Both the position numbers and the translations under genes were made by a program. A stretch of 64,000 bases of DNA from JBBIQV01 sp964555285 (GTDB taxonomy: Bacteria > Nitrospirota > Nitrospiria > Nitrospirales > Nitrospiraceae): NCBI GenBank assembly GCA_964555285.1, contig CAZKRM010000012.1, positions 21,074 through 85,073 of the forward strand, written 5' to 3'. Below the pieces are notes generated by a model that saw only the letters and a program-made list of their open reading frames with translations, ran no database searches and had not been told where the DNA came from. This document shows, piece by piece, positions 24,829 through 33,868 of the stretch. The stretch's first letter is position 1; each line of letters begins with the position of its first letter.

Positions 24829-25959
24829 TTATTCTAAGACGAACGTCTTCGGATAGTTCGTCAGATTACGGCAACCATCGCGGGTCACGAGCACCATATC
24901 CTCGATCCTTACGGCCCCGAGGCCCGGGTAGTAGAGACCTGGCTCCACCGTGACGACGTGCCCCTCTTGGAGTATCGAACCTGTTTTGCTGATGCGCGGC
25001 GCTTCATGGATGTCCAGCCCGACTCCGTGCCCTGTGCCGTGGAAGTAGCCTTGCATCCGACCGTTGACCAACCCGGTCTTGTAGCCGGCTTGCTCGAAAC
25101 GCTCGCAGATGCCTTCATGAATTTTCTGGCCGTCGGCCCCGTCTCGGATTTTCGAAATCGCTTCTTCCTGGGCGTCTTTGACCGCCTGGTAGAGGCGCGT
25201 CAGCTCCGTCGAGGCGTGGCCGCGCACCACCGTCCGCGACATATCGGCGAAGTAGCGCGTCGTCGCCGACCGGGGGAAGACGTCGAAAATGATGCTCCGG
25301 TGTGCCGGCAACGGCCCGCTCCCTTCGTGGTGTGGATCGCAGGCCTGTTCGCCGCCTGCCACGATGGTGTGCTGCGCGATGCAGTCCCGTTCCATCAATT
25401 CGACGTTGATCAGTTTCTTGATCCGCTCGGAGGTCAGCGGTTCGCCGTCCAGCCAGAGTCCATCCTGGCGGAGGTCCGTTCGGCGCAGCGCGTCATGGGC
25501 CGCTGCCACCGCCTCTTCAGTCGCCCGTTGAGCGGCCTCGATGTGGCGGACTTCCTCCGCTGTCTTGACGGCGCGGCGTTCAAAAAAGGGGGCACGCTTA
25601 GGAGTCAGGCGATAGCCGAGTTCCTGCAGCCTCGTCGCGTGCCCGAAGGGGAAATTCGCGGGGACAAGCAACTCCCGGAGGCCGGTCTGTTGCATCACGA
25701 CATGCACGACATCGATCGTCCCAGGCGATGCGACGCCCTGAGCCTTGGCCTGGCGCTCGATCTCGGAATAGGACAGCACGCGATCGACCGTCGCCTGGCT
25801 GCGGGCGCGGTCCATTTCGAGATCGCTCATCACCAGCAGCCGCTCGCCTTTGACTTCCAGATAGATGAAGGGATCGGGAGCGATGAACTGCGTGGCATAG
25901 TAGAGGTTGGAGTCGGATTCGCTGGCGGCGATGAAGAGAGTGGCGCAGGTCTCTCCCAC
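24829..25959 (-). CDS. M24-family metallopeptidase (Xaa-Pro aminopeptidase-like)
   Basis: 376 residues. N-terminal creatinase-type domain, then the pita-bread M24 fold with all five metal ligands: Asp in IIFDVFP, Asp in ADMSRT, His in GTGHGVGLDIHE, Glu in VTVEPGLYY and Glu in VRIEDMV. It probably removes an N-terminal residue before proline or a related dipeptide in the cytoplasm. It is followed on the same strand by the SdhB gene (74 bases containing an 8-bp inverted repeat) and preceded by the AsmA-like gene. Confidence 0.87.
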   Translation of the reverse strand: MGETCATLFIAASESDSNLYYATQFIAPDPFIYLEVKGERLLVMSDLEMDRARSQATVDRVLSYSEIERQAKAQGVASPGTIDVVHVVMQQTGLRELLVPANFPFGHATRLQELGYRLTPKRAPFFERRAVKTAEEVRHIEAAQRATEEAVAAAHDALRRTDLRQDGLWLDGEPLTSERIKKLINVELMERDCIAQHTIVAGGEQACDPHHEGSGPLPAHRSIIFDVFPRSATTRYFADMSRTVVRGHASTELTRLYQAVKDAQEEAISKIRDGADGQKIHEGICERFEQAGYKTGLVNGRMQGYFHGTGHGVGLDIHEAPRISKTGSILQEGHVVTVEPGLYYPGLGAVRIEDMVLVTRDGCRNLTNYPKTFVLE

Positions 25960-26037
25960 GGGTCATCCTCGGTGTCGGCGGCGATTGAGGAACGCAGGCG
26001 TGTCTGTGGCGGATGCTAGCATGGGGTCCGGGGACGG

Positions 26038-29000
26038 TCAAGGCGAGGTCGGCGCCGGGACCGGCCTCGGTGTGTCGAGTTCGGGAACCTTGTCCGGCAC
26101 AGTCGGGGTTTTGTCTTCGTCGGGCGTCACCAGATCGATCGGGAGTGTGAGCGTGTTTTTCAACACGTCGAACGCCAACTGGGCCAGTCCCGTCAGGCCG
26201 GTGGCGAGCGACTTCATGGGCATGTAGGTGACTTCCGGATCCTCGATCGAGCCCTTGACTTGAAACAGCGCGGTCGCCAGTCCTTTCCGGTCTCCGGCGA
26301 AGAGCCGTCCGAAGAGCGGAATGGTTTTCAGGAACTGCGAGTAGGAACCGAACGGGCTGACGGCCCACACCATGTCCAACTGATCCGTCGGCAGATCGTA
26401 ATTCCCGGCGGCGGTGATCTTCAGCACCGGGCTGTCGAGGACGATATCCTCGGACTCGATGAGTCCGTCACGCACGGTAAACGTCCCGGAGAGTTTGCGG
26501 AACGGCAGCCCGTCCTTATCGAGATCGACTTTCCCTTGCAGGACTGCCGGAAGATTGAGCAGGCTGAGCACCTTCCAAATCGCACGATTCTCTTTTTTGA
26601 ATACCCGCCCCTCTTCGACGACCACCGTCGCCTTGCCGCCCAGCGTGGGAAACAGGCCGTGGGGATTGCGGCCGTGGCCTCGGAGCGTGCCTGAGAGCTT
26701 GAGATCGCCGACGACCCACTGCTCCTTCGTGCCGAGCAGCGGAAGCGCTTCTTCCAACGGCATGCCCGTCACGCGAAGGGACGCTTCGGTTTCCGCCGGT
26801 TCCTGGCGCGGCAGGTGGACGACGAGGCGGCCGGCCAGGGATCCCGTCTCGGACTGGCCGACAATCCGGTCCACGTCCAAGATGCCGTCCTCGATCGTGA
26901 TGCGGCAGGAGAGCCCTCCAAAGCGGAGCTTCTTGTACACACCTCGCTCGATGCCGGCGAGGGCGCTCACACGGCTTGTCGCCGCGAGCGTCTCGAGCAA
27001 TTCGCGGATGGGCGACCGCTCGCCCTTCGGGATCAGCAGATCGAGATCCATCTGGGTCGATTCGATTTTGACGGCGATCGCCGGTTTCGTCGCCCAGTTC
27101 TTGATCGTGCCGGTCAGGCTGACGTCGCTGTCGTTGATGCGAAACGACAGACGTTTCAGCTCCGCACCGTTCCGGACCAGTTTCAGGCGCAGGTAGAGGT
27201 CTTGCACGTGACCATCGAGGTTCTTCGCCAGCATGAGGCCGTTCGTCAATGCGAGCCAGCCGGTGATCCGCCACGTTTTCCAGTCTCGCTCCGTGGCCTT
27301 CACGTCGAGCGAGAGCTCCAGGTTGCCCGCTTCGACACTGCCCTTGATGATCCACTCGGGCAAGGCCGAGAGCGAAATCGTACCGGTCGCGAGCGACGCG
27401 TCGATCAGAAACTTGTGGCCCAGTTGGATCTTGCCCTTCGTGGCCAACCGCAGCGGCGGCAGGATCAGCTCCATCCGCGTGAACGTCAGGAGGCTGGCCG
27501 CCGTGAGATCTCCTTCGAACTCCAGGGCAGCGGGCGCGTCGGTGGGTTTCTCCGCCAAGCCGGGGATCGTCACTCGCGCCTCAGTCAGCACAAGATCGCC
27601 GCGGAGGTGAGGCGTGGACGTCGGGCCGGACAGCGCGACCGTCGTGCTCAGCATGCCCTGGACGGCATCGTGAGGGAGTGTCCGTGCAGGGAACCACTGG
27701 ACGATATGGGCGGCGTCGCCGCGCACACGGACGAGAAAGTCCTGGAAGGCGCTCGACGTGCCGCCGGTGATGGTGCCCTGGAGCTGGAATTGGGTATCGC
27801 CCACGTGGCCCGTCACCTGATCGAACTGCGCGCCGGTCTGCGACAGCCGGACATTGCCCTGGAGGCCGGTGACTCGTTCCGGGAACGCCGGCGTGGTCAG
27901 GCTCAGGTGGCGGGCGACGATGTCCCCGCCCACAAAGGCAACGCCACCCGGCTGATTGAGCGGCCCCATGAGGCGGAACGTGGGCAGGGCCATGCCTTCC
28001 ACGTCCCTCACCTGGGCGAAGAACGTGGACAGCCGATCCGACTGAATGGTCTTGGCGAGGAAACGGACCAATTCCGCCGCGGGCATGTGGCCGCTGATTT
28101 CGAGTTCGAGCCACGGGCCGGCATCGAGGAACGAGACCATCGCCTTGCCTTCGCCGATCTGCACGGCACCATAGGCACCGGTCAAGCCGACGACGCGGAT
28201 GCGCCCGGCTTCGACGAACACGGTCGCGGCGAGGTCGTGAGCCGGGACGCGCTCTTCCCCGATCACGGCGTGACCGTTTTTGACGAGAAACTCGCCGGTC
28301 AGCGAGAGCTGCGGCCCGGAGACGGACGAGCCGGTGATCGTCGCCGTCTGTACTTCGACCAGGCCGGCGATCTCGCGTTCGGCGAGAATCGAGGCCAACT
28401 GTGGATGGACCCACTGTGTGGGGAACTGAGTCAGAAGCCGGCTCAGTTCGACCGGAGATGACGAAAAGGTCAGAGAAAACGTGGGCTGGGCGGTCAGGAG
28501 GCCGGCAAAGCCGGCCTTACCCTGCAACATCAGCTCTCCCAGATTCGCCGTAATGTCCGTGAGCACCATGTCGTAGCCGGCGACGCCGGGCACGACGCGT
28601 ATCTGGCTCCGAAGGTTGGCCGCACCCTGAATGCCTTCCGGGACCGGTCTGGGGCCGAAGAACGAGGCGAGGTCGTGAAGGCGCACGTTCGCCGCTTCAG
28701 CCGTGCCGTCGAACTGTACCGCAGAAAGGGACGGGGGTGGTGGAGCCGCATCATCGGCGACGAAGCTAGGGGGCGTCTCGACCTGGCTCGCAACGCCCGT
28801 CACCGAGAAGGCGGTGACGCCCTGCTGGCCCTGGATGGTGGCGGACATGTGCAGATCGGCGCGCGCACGTTCCGGCTGGAGCTTCACTGCGGCATCGAGT
28901 GCGTCCAGTTGCACTGTGCGCGGCCCGTCATCTCGCGCGTCATCGGTGAGCGTGACCGATCCATTCACGATGGTCGCTTCGCGGATGCGCATGATGCGAC

Positions 29001-29430
29001 CGAGCGCCTGCATGGTCGCGTCGTCCTGCGAGGCGCTATCCGGCGATGGAGGGGGAAAGTTCCAATGGCCGTCTTTGTCCCGCCGCAGTGTCAGGTGAGG
29101 CCCTTCGATGAGGAGTCGCTTGCCCACGACCTGCTTGCGGAGCAACGGCAGCAGCCGCAGCACGATATCGATGCGTTTTGCCTGAAACAGGACTTGTCCT
29201 GGCTCGCGGTCGTGGATGACGACGTCGCTCAGTTCGAGACGCACGCGGGGGAAGGCGACAAACTTCACATGGTCGACGTCGATTTTCCGCCCGACACTCT
29301 GTTCGAGTTGCCGGAGAAAGAAGTCTTTGAGGTAATCTTGACCGGTCAGCGAACGGGAAAAGAGGAGAAAGGTCGCGCCCAGGACAAGCAGGAAGACGAC
29401 GAGGAAGACGAAGAATTTAGGACGGAACAC
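26038..29430 (-). CDS. AsmA-family envelope protein (AsmA/DUF3971-like, bridge-type lipid transport family)
   Basis: About 1,130 residues. One N-terminal transmembrane helix (FFVFLVVFLLVLGATFLLF) followed by a long beta-rich repeated body and the family's C-terminal region (FRKLSGTFTVRDGLIESEDIVLDSPVLKITAAGNYDLPTDQLDM). AsmA-like proteins are anchored in the inner membrane and are thought to help lipid movement to the outer membrane. A GTG at 29430 with GGAGGAG directly upstream is the likely start; ATG 29457 is an alternative. It is divergent from the MFS gene. Confidence 0.85.
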   Translation of the reverse strand: MFRPKFFVFLVVFLLVLGATFLLFSRSLTGQDYLKDFFLRQLEQSVGRKIDVDHVKFVAFPRVRLELSDVVIHDREPGQVLFQAKRIDIVLRLLPLLRKQVVGKRLLIEGPHLTLRRDKDGHWNFPPPSPDSASQDDATMQALGRIMRIREATIVNGSVTLTDDARDDGPRTVQLDALDAAVKLQPERARADLHMSATIQGQQGVTAFSVTGVASQVETPPSFVADDAAPPPPSLSAVQFDGTAEAANVRLHDLASFFGPRPVPEGIQGAANLRSQIRVVPGVAGYDMVLTDITANLGELMLQGKAGFAGLLTAQPTFSLTFSSSPVELSRLLTQFPTQWVHPQLASILAEREIAGLVEVQTATITGSSVSGPQLSLTGEFLVKNGHAVIGEERVPAHDLAATVFVEAGRIRVVGLTGAYGAVQIGEGKAMVSFLDAGPWLELEISGHMPAAELVRFLAKTIQSDRLSTFFAQVRDVEGMALPTFRLMGPLNQPGGVAFVGGDIVARHLSLTTPAFPERVTGLQGNVRLSQTGAQFDQVTGHVGDTQFQLQGTITGGTSSAFQDFLVRVRGDAAHIVQWFPARTLPHDAVQGMLSTTVALSGPTSTPHLRGDLVLTEARVTIPGLAEKPTDAPAALEFEGDLTAASLLTFTRMELILPPLRLATKGKIQLGHKFLIDASLATGTISLSALPEWIIKGSVEAGNLELSLDVKATERDWKTWRITGWLALTNGLMLAKNLDGHVQDLYLRLKLVRNGAELKRLSFRINDSDVSLTGTIKNWATKPAIAVKIESTQMDLDLLIPKGERSPIRELLETLAATSRVSALAGIERGVYKKLRFGGLSCRITIEDGILDVDRIVGQSETGSLAGRLVVHLPRQEPAETEASLRVTGMPLEEALPLLGTKEQWVVGDLKLSGTLRGHGRNPHGLFPTLGGKATVVVEEGRVFKKENRAIWKVLSLLNLPAVLQGKVDLDKDGLPFRKLSGTFTVRDGLIESEDIVLDSPVLKITAAGNYDLPTDQLDMVWAVSPFGSYSQFLKTIPLFGRLFAGDRKGLATALFQVKGSIEDPEVTYMPMKSLATGLTGLAQLAFDVLKNTLTLPIDLVTPDEDKTPTVPDKVPELDTPRPVPAPTSP

Positions 29431-29606
29431 TCCTCCTCCACTCGCGGCGCAGAGCAAACGAGTTCACTCGATGCATCTTACTGAAAGATCGAAGGGAAAT
29501 CCACCGAGAGGCCATCGAGGAGACTCGGTTGGTGACTTCACAGGGCAACGACTATAATGCGCACCGGTCGTGTCGACCGATTATCACGGAGCGTCCCCTA
29601 TCAAAC

Positions 29607-30905
29607 ATGAATGAATCCTCCACTCAACCCTCCCGAACCCGTTGGGTCATCCTCGCGCTGCTGTTTACAATCAGCGTCGTCACCTACATCGATCGCGTGA
29701 ACATCTCCGTGACCGCCCGCCAGATGATGCCCGCCTTCGGTCTCACCGATCAGCAGATGGGCCACATTTTCTCGGCCTTCGTGCTGGGCTATGCCCTGTG
29801 TCAGATTCCAGGAGGCTGGCTGGGGGATCGCTGGGGTGCGCGGCTGGTGCTCACGGGTGCGGTGCTCTGGTGGTCGATCTTCACGGCGCTCACGGCGATG
29901 GCGGCGACACTGCCGGTAGTGGACGTGCTCGGCGTACTGGGTTCGCTGGCACTGGTGCGATTGCTTCTCGGAGTGGGTGAGGCGGTCGCACTACCCAATT
30001 TCAATCGTGCCGTCGCCGACTGGCTGCCGGCACGGGAGCGTGGATTCGGCATCGGGATCGCCATCGGCGGCGTCGGGGTCGGTTCGGCGCTCACGCCGCC
30101 GCTCACGGCCTGGATCATGGTGAACTGGGGCTGGCAGACGGTGTTCTATCTCTCTGCCGCGCTGGGTATCGGTATCGCGTTGGTCTGGTGGTGGTATGCA
30201 CGGGACCGACCGGAGGAACATCCCGCCGTGAATCAAGCTGAGAGGGCGTTGATCCGAGGTGCAACGGCTCCTGCATTCCCAACGCGCGCACCGGTGCCCT
30301 GGCAGACGTTCGCCCGGACACCGACGGTCTGGTGGATCGTACTCAGCTACAGTTGTCTCGGCTACGTGGCCTACGTCTTCCTGTCGTGGTTCTATCTCTA
30401 TCTCGTGAACGTGCGTCACTTCGATGTGCTCCGCGGGGGACTGTACGCGTCTGCGCCGTTCGTGGCGATGCTGGTCTTCTGCCCGCTCGGCGGCTGGGTA
30501 ACAGATGGATTAGCCGCACGTCATGGCCTGACCGAGGGCCGCGCCTGGGTCGGAATGGCGGGGATGATCCTGGCTGGGTTATCCATTGCCGTCGGCGGGT
30601 CGGTCGATTCGCCGGCGCTCGCCATCGTCTGTCTCTCGCTTGGCGCCGGCTGGCTCTATTTCACCGTGGGGGCCTACTGGTCTTCCACGACCGACCTGTC
30701 TAAGGAACACGCCGGGACACTCTCCGGCCTCATGAACACCGGGGCAAATCTGGGCGGCAGCCTCTCCCCGACTCTTACCCCGTGGCTCGCAGATCAGTGG
30801 GGCTGGCCGGTTTCGCTGGGAACGGCGGCGGCGATCGCCGTTGTGGGCGGGCTGATGTGGCGCTGGATCAAGCCAGGCGATGGGCTGCGGCAGGACAAGT
30901 TTTGA
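29607..30905 (+). CDS. MFS transporter, anion:cation symporter type
   Basis: 432 residues with about 12 transmembrane segments. Signature YIDRVNISVT in the first helix and GGWLGDRWGARLVL (MFS motif A) after helix two are typical of the ACS (sialin/hexuronate/phthalate-like) family. Such carriers import organic anions with protons. ATG 29607 is the family-like start (MNESSTQ...TRWVILALLFTISVVTYIDR); the open frame begins at 29529. Substrate unknown. Confidence 0.85.
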   Translation: MNESSTQPSRTRWVILALLFTISVVTYIDRVNISVTARQMMPAFGLTDQQMGHIFSAFVLGYALCQIPGGWLGDRWGARLVLTGAVLWWSIFTALTAMAATLPVVDVLGVLGSLALVRLLLGVGEAVALPNFNRAVADWLPARERGFGIGIAIGGVGVGSALTPPLTAWIMVNWGWQTVFYLSAALGIGIALVWWWYARDRPEEHPAVNQAERALIRGATAPAFPTRAPVPWQTFARTPTVWWIVLSYSCLGYVAYVFLSWFYLYLVNVRHFDVLRGGLYASAPFVAMLVFCPLGGWVTDGLAARHGLTEGRAWVGMAGMILAGLSIAVGGSVDSPALAIVCLSLGAGWLYFTVGAYWSSTTDLSKEHAGTLSGLMNTGANLGGSLSPTLTPWLADQWGWPVSLGTAAAIAVVGGLMWRWIKPGDGLRQDKF

Positions 30906-31036
30906 GTTGAGAGTTCTGAGTTGGCGGAAGGTTTCACCGCGTCTCCCAATCGGACAAACTCAGAACTCAGCGCTCATAACTCAGAACTCCTTCGGAGGCC
31001 TTGCCTCCTACGATATCGCCTTGTTACAGTGGCGGC

Positions 31037-31558
31037 ATGACTATGCAATTCCAAAAGAAAGATCCGCGCGCGACGATCGTGACCAAGTTCGGCGAGATCA
31101 AGATTCGCTTCTACCCCGACGCCGCGCCGCGCCACGTCGAAAACTTTCTCAACCTCGCCAAGATGGGTTTCTACGACGGCACCACCTTCCATCGCGTGGT
31201 GCCGGGTTTCATCATCCAGGGTGGCGATCCCTTCAGCAAGGACCCCGACCGCATGCTCCACGGTACCGGCGGTCCAGGCTACTTTCTCTCCCCGGAGCCG
31301 AGTGACCGCCCGCACAAGCGGGGCGCCATCTCCATGGCCAAGATGCCGCGCGAGAGCAACAGCACCCGCGACTTCAACGACAACGGCTCGCAGTTTTTCA
31401 TTTGCGTGGCGGACAGCAGTGGCTTAGACCGGCGCTATTCTGTCTTCGGCGAAGTCTTTCGCGGACTGGACGTGATCGACAAGATCGCCGCCGTCCCCCG
31501 CGACCAGGCTGACAATCCACTAGAGCCGATTACGATGACGGTGACGGTGAAGGAGTGA
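31037..31558 (+). CDS. Cyclophilin-type peptidyl-prolyl cis-trans isomerase
   Basis: 173 residues without signal peptide, so cytoplasmic. Cyclophilin motifs are present: FYPDAAPRHVENFLNLA, FHRVVPGFIIQGGDP, RGAISMAK, NDNGSQFFIC and YSVFGEVFRGLDVIDKIA. The catalytic Arg and Phe/Gln/Phe set are visible. It speeds proline isomerisation during protein folding. Between this gene and the MFS gene (30906-31036) lies an inverted repeat with AGTTCTGAGTT arms at 30912-30922 and 30957-30967. Confidence 0.92.
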   Translation: MTMQFQKKDPRATIVTKFGEIKIRFYPDAAPRHVENFLNLAKMGFYDGTTFHRVVPGFIIQGGDPFSKDPDRMLHGTGGPGYFLSPEPSDRPHKRGAISMAKMPRESNSTRDFNDNGSQFFICVADSSGLDRRYSVFGEVFRGLDVIDKIAAVPRDQADNPLEPITMTVTVKE

Positions 31559-31661
31559 AGTGGTCCTCAGGTCACATGCGGAAATGCGGAAGGGGTCTTG
31601 ACGTTGACAATTGAGCCATCAACGCCTGCTGGCATCATGGCGCGGCCGTTACGACTTGCGT

Positions 31662-31958
31662 TTACGGGCGGTGGGCCGCGCGGAGGGCCTGCCAACGATT
31701 ACACGACGGCTGGTGGTGAACTATAGGGCGGTCAGTCGGCGCGTGAGCGCGGCCGAGCGGCTCCAGCACAGCATCACGAACTTGTCGGCCCGTCCAGTGA
31801 AATTTCTCACGCAGCACCCGACGCAACTCCCGCTCAATGGCCGGTGAATCGTACAGATCAAGCAGGCCGGCGCGGGCGAGGCCCAGGATCGCTTCACAGG
31901 GTCCGCCGAACAGCATCGCGGAGATGTAGCTATTGGTATCGGCAACGGCGGTGATCAC
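31662..31958 (-). pseudogene. PIN-domain toxin, truncated
   Basis: GTG 31958 overlaps the stop of the RHH gene (GTGA). The first ~60 residues are a PIN-domain start: ITAVADTNSYISAMLFGGPCEAILGLARAGLLDLYDSPAIERELRRVLREKF. The rest of the frame to 31662 (after about residue 75) is not PIN-like and lacks the later acidic residues of the active site. Sequence in another frame near 31770 (ALTRRL) resembles the family, hinting at a frameshift. Probably a decayed VapC-like toxin; antitoxin still intact. 31559-31661 hold nothing recognisable. Confidence 0.6.
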
Positions 31959-32212
31959 CGCCGTCTCAGGCGAGCGGGGGCGCGGTCGCGCGCGAGAAAC
32001 CGTTCCAGATCGGCTTCGTTCTTCAGGCCGAGCTGCTTCGCGGTCTCCGTTCCCCACTGGCGCAAGCGCTGCCAACGATGCGAGGTGAGGTATTGCCGCA
32101 AGGCGTCTTCGATCAGCTTATTGGGCGTGGTGGCTTCCGCGCTGGCGAACCGCATGGTTTCACGCAGGAGGTCGGCGGGAAGCGTCACGGTCAGAGGTTT
32201 CGTCGCAGCCAT
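31955..32212 (-). CDS. Ribbon-helix-helix antitoxin
   Basis: About 85 residues from ATG 32212. N-terminal RHH fold: KPLTVTLPADLLRETMRFASAEATTPNKLIEDALRQYLTSHRW. The C-terminal tail is basic. It is the upstream partner of the truncated PIN gene (overlap GTGA). RHH antitoxins bind both toxin and their promoter. The frame is open further upstream to 32308 but without similarity. Confidence 0.78.
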   Translation of the reverse strand: MAATKPLTVTLPADLLRETMRFASAEATTPNKLIEDALRQYLTSHRWQRLRQWGTETAKQLGLKNEADLERFLARDRAPARLRRR

Positions 32213-32469
32213 CGCCGGCGGTCTCCCTGGATCACTCGTCGCGCGAGCTTTATCTATCCCCTGTGCGTCTGTCAAGCGTCGGGTGGAACTGGAGGTTGCC
32301 GAGCTCACCGATCCCGCACTTCACGTACAACATGGAGTGTACCCGCGTGAAGAGGAAACAGGGACATTCGACTGAATCAGGTCGGCCTGGTCTAACGATG
32401 TGTGAAGTGGGAAGGAACCGGACCGCCATGCGCTGCGACACGACACGGGGGCGAGTAGTTCTCCCCAGT

Positions 32470-32682
32470 TCAAAGATCTTCTGGTTTGAGCCCTGTCACC
32501 TTGGAGAGACGGGCAAGCATGCGCGGGCCGATTTCATCGCGGTCGTGAAATGCGAAAACAACATCGAGCCACCCGCTTCGTTGGAGCACTCGATGGGAGC
32601 CCGTTGTTCGTTTAATCTGCCAGCCGATGCGGAGAAGGGCGGAGAGAACGCGGGAGGTCTGGGTCGAAGGCCAATGGCTCAT
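32470..32682 (-). CDS. HicA-type toxin
   Basis: 70 residues of the HicA dsRBD-like fold with the catalytic histidine in TTGSHRVLQ and the family end IGPRMLARLSKVTGLKPEDL. HicA cleaves mRNA without ribosomes. The start ATG overlaps the stop of the upstream HicB-like gene (ATGA); this antitoxin-first order differs from hicAB of E. coli but is common elsewhere. Confidence 0.85.
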   Translation of the reverse strand: MSHWPSTQTSRVLSALLRIGWQIKRTTGSHRVLQRSGWLDVVFAFHDRDEIGPRMLARLSKVTGLKPEDL

Positions 32683-32900
32683 GCCGCAATGAACGAGACG
32701 TTCAGCAGTTCCTCAGGCACGGCCTCGTCATGTTCGAGGCGATCGGCCATCGCACGAAGGGCCAGGGCTTGGACAGCCGCAAGCGCAGCGGCCTTCGTCT
32801 GCCCATAGGCCATCACGCCAGGCAAGGTCGGCACTTCACCGATCCATCGCCCGCCTTCTTCCTGTTCCAGCTCGATTTTAAGCTGAGTGACTTTCGCCAT
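32679..32900 (-). CDS. HicB-like antitoxin
   Basis: About 73 residues from ATG 32900: KVTQLKIELEQEEGGRWIGEVPTLPGVMAYGQTKAAALAAVQALALRAMADRLEHDE is the partial RNase H-like HicB fold. The C-terminal DNA-binding domain of longer HicB proteins is absent. It neutralises HicA. The gene-free stretch 32901-33497 upstream contains only the transposase remnant described next. Confidence 0.83.
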   Translation of the reverse strand: MAKVTQLKIELEQEEGGRWIGEVPTLPGVMAYGQTKAAALAAVQALALRAMADRLEHDEAVPEELLNVSFIAA

Positions 32901-33194
32901 AAGCGCTCCCCTGAACGGTTCAATTGATAGTAGGCTAAGCCCCCACAGGCGGGAAATCAAGCCGCCAGAAGAACCGCTGTAGATAGCCCATCATTTGTCC
33001 GCTTCTTGTAGCCCCTGGGGCCTACAAAAGACTCCCGGTACATTTTTATTCGCCGCCGAGCAACCTGCCACAGATTCCGGGGACAGATTCTTCGGGAAAC
33101 GGACGTGTCAATCCCATCAAAGACCGCCTCGGTACCACGCCCACGGAACGACCGTATCACGGGCTAGATTATAACGACCTCCGTGATAATCCTC

Positions 33195-33359
33195 AATTCT
33201 TGTCCGCGCATGCTTAACGCCAGGAGGATGGTCTGGTGGCGTCCCTGAAAGACATGCCCGGTCGTGTTGTAGCGACGATGGTAGGCCTGACTGCGCCTGC
33301 AGCATGCAAGACAACAGCTGGTCACCGGGCTCGATCAAGAGAGGCACATGATTGGTCAT
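33195..33359 (-). pseudogene. Decayed REP-associated (Y1) transposase
   Basis: From an ATG at 33359 the frame reads TNHVPLLIEPGDQLLS, the segment that in RAYT/TnpA_REP transposases is the HUH motif (H-V-H); here the second His is Pro. Soon after, the similarity moves to another frame: RYNTTGHVFQGRHQTIL around 33230-33280, again a RAYT signature. No intact protein remains. RAYTs mobilise REP repeats, which occur in this window. I see no other gene in 32901-33497. Confidence 0.65.
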
Positions 33360-33497
33360 CAGGACCTATGCCCGCATCTAGACAAGACAGTTACTCATGC
33401 CTGCCAATTATCTCTTTCGTTTCGCTCAGAGGAGGGGGACAGAATCACAGTCCCCCTCCTCCACGAAGACACCTAAATAGACTGGCACAATCCGTCA

Positions 33498-33827
33498 CTA
33501 CGGATAGTACCGACCGTAATATCGGAAATAGTGGAGGCAGTTGCGATACTGAATATAGGAGTACGTCAAATTCTGACACGTCCAACCCGGTCGCCACTCT
33601 GGCGGCGGCTGCACTTGGGGAGGGGTCAGCCCCTTCTTGGTGGCCTGTTCAAGATAGGCATCGATCGTCGCTTGATCTCCCGGATTGAACGGCCGTTCCA
33701 TGACTTGTTTGTTCAGAGCCTTCTGCATCGCCTCCATATCTTCTTTCTCTCCAGCCTGCAGAGTGCCACCCATGTCCATCGTGAGAGCAAGCGCACTACA
33801 ACTGACGAGCATTATCTTGCTTCGCAT
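33498..33827 (-). CDS. Small secreted protein of unknown function
   Basis: 109 residues from ATG 33827, which has AAGGAGGAGG upstream. Signal peptide with cleavage near LQAGE, a mid-part rich in Lys/Gln (EDMEAMQKALNKQVMERPFNPGDQATIDAYLEQATKKG) and a Tyr-rich C-terminus with Trp and two cysteines (WTCQNLTYSYIQYRNCLHYFRYYGRYYP). No family recognised. It lies 41 bases behind the TraT-like gene on the same strand. Confidence 0.68.
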   Translation of the reverse strand: MRSKIMLVSCSALALTMDMGGTLQAGEKEDMEAMQKALNKQVMERPFNPGDQATIDAYLEQATKKGLTPPQVQPPPEWRPGWTCQNLTYSYIQYRNCLHYFRYYGRYYP

Positions 33828-33868
33828 GATCCTCCTCCTTACGGACAATGATCCCCGCGTAGAACTCA

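Noticed and set aside
26815..28461. 548-codon open frame on the plus strand
   Set aside because: Antisense shadow of the AsmA-like gene; composition not protein-like.
33117..33194. Longer form of the transposase remnant
   Set aside because: Past about 33195 the frame has no RAYT similarity.
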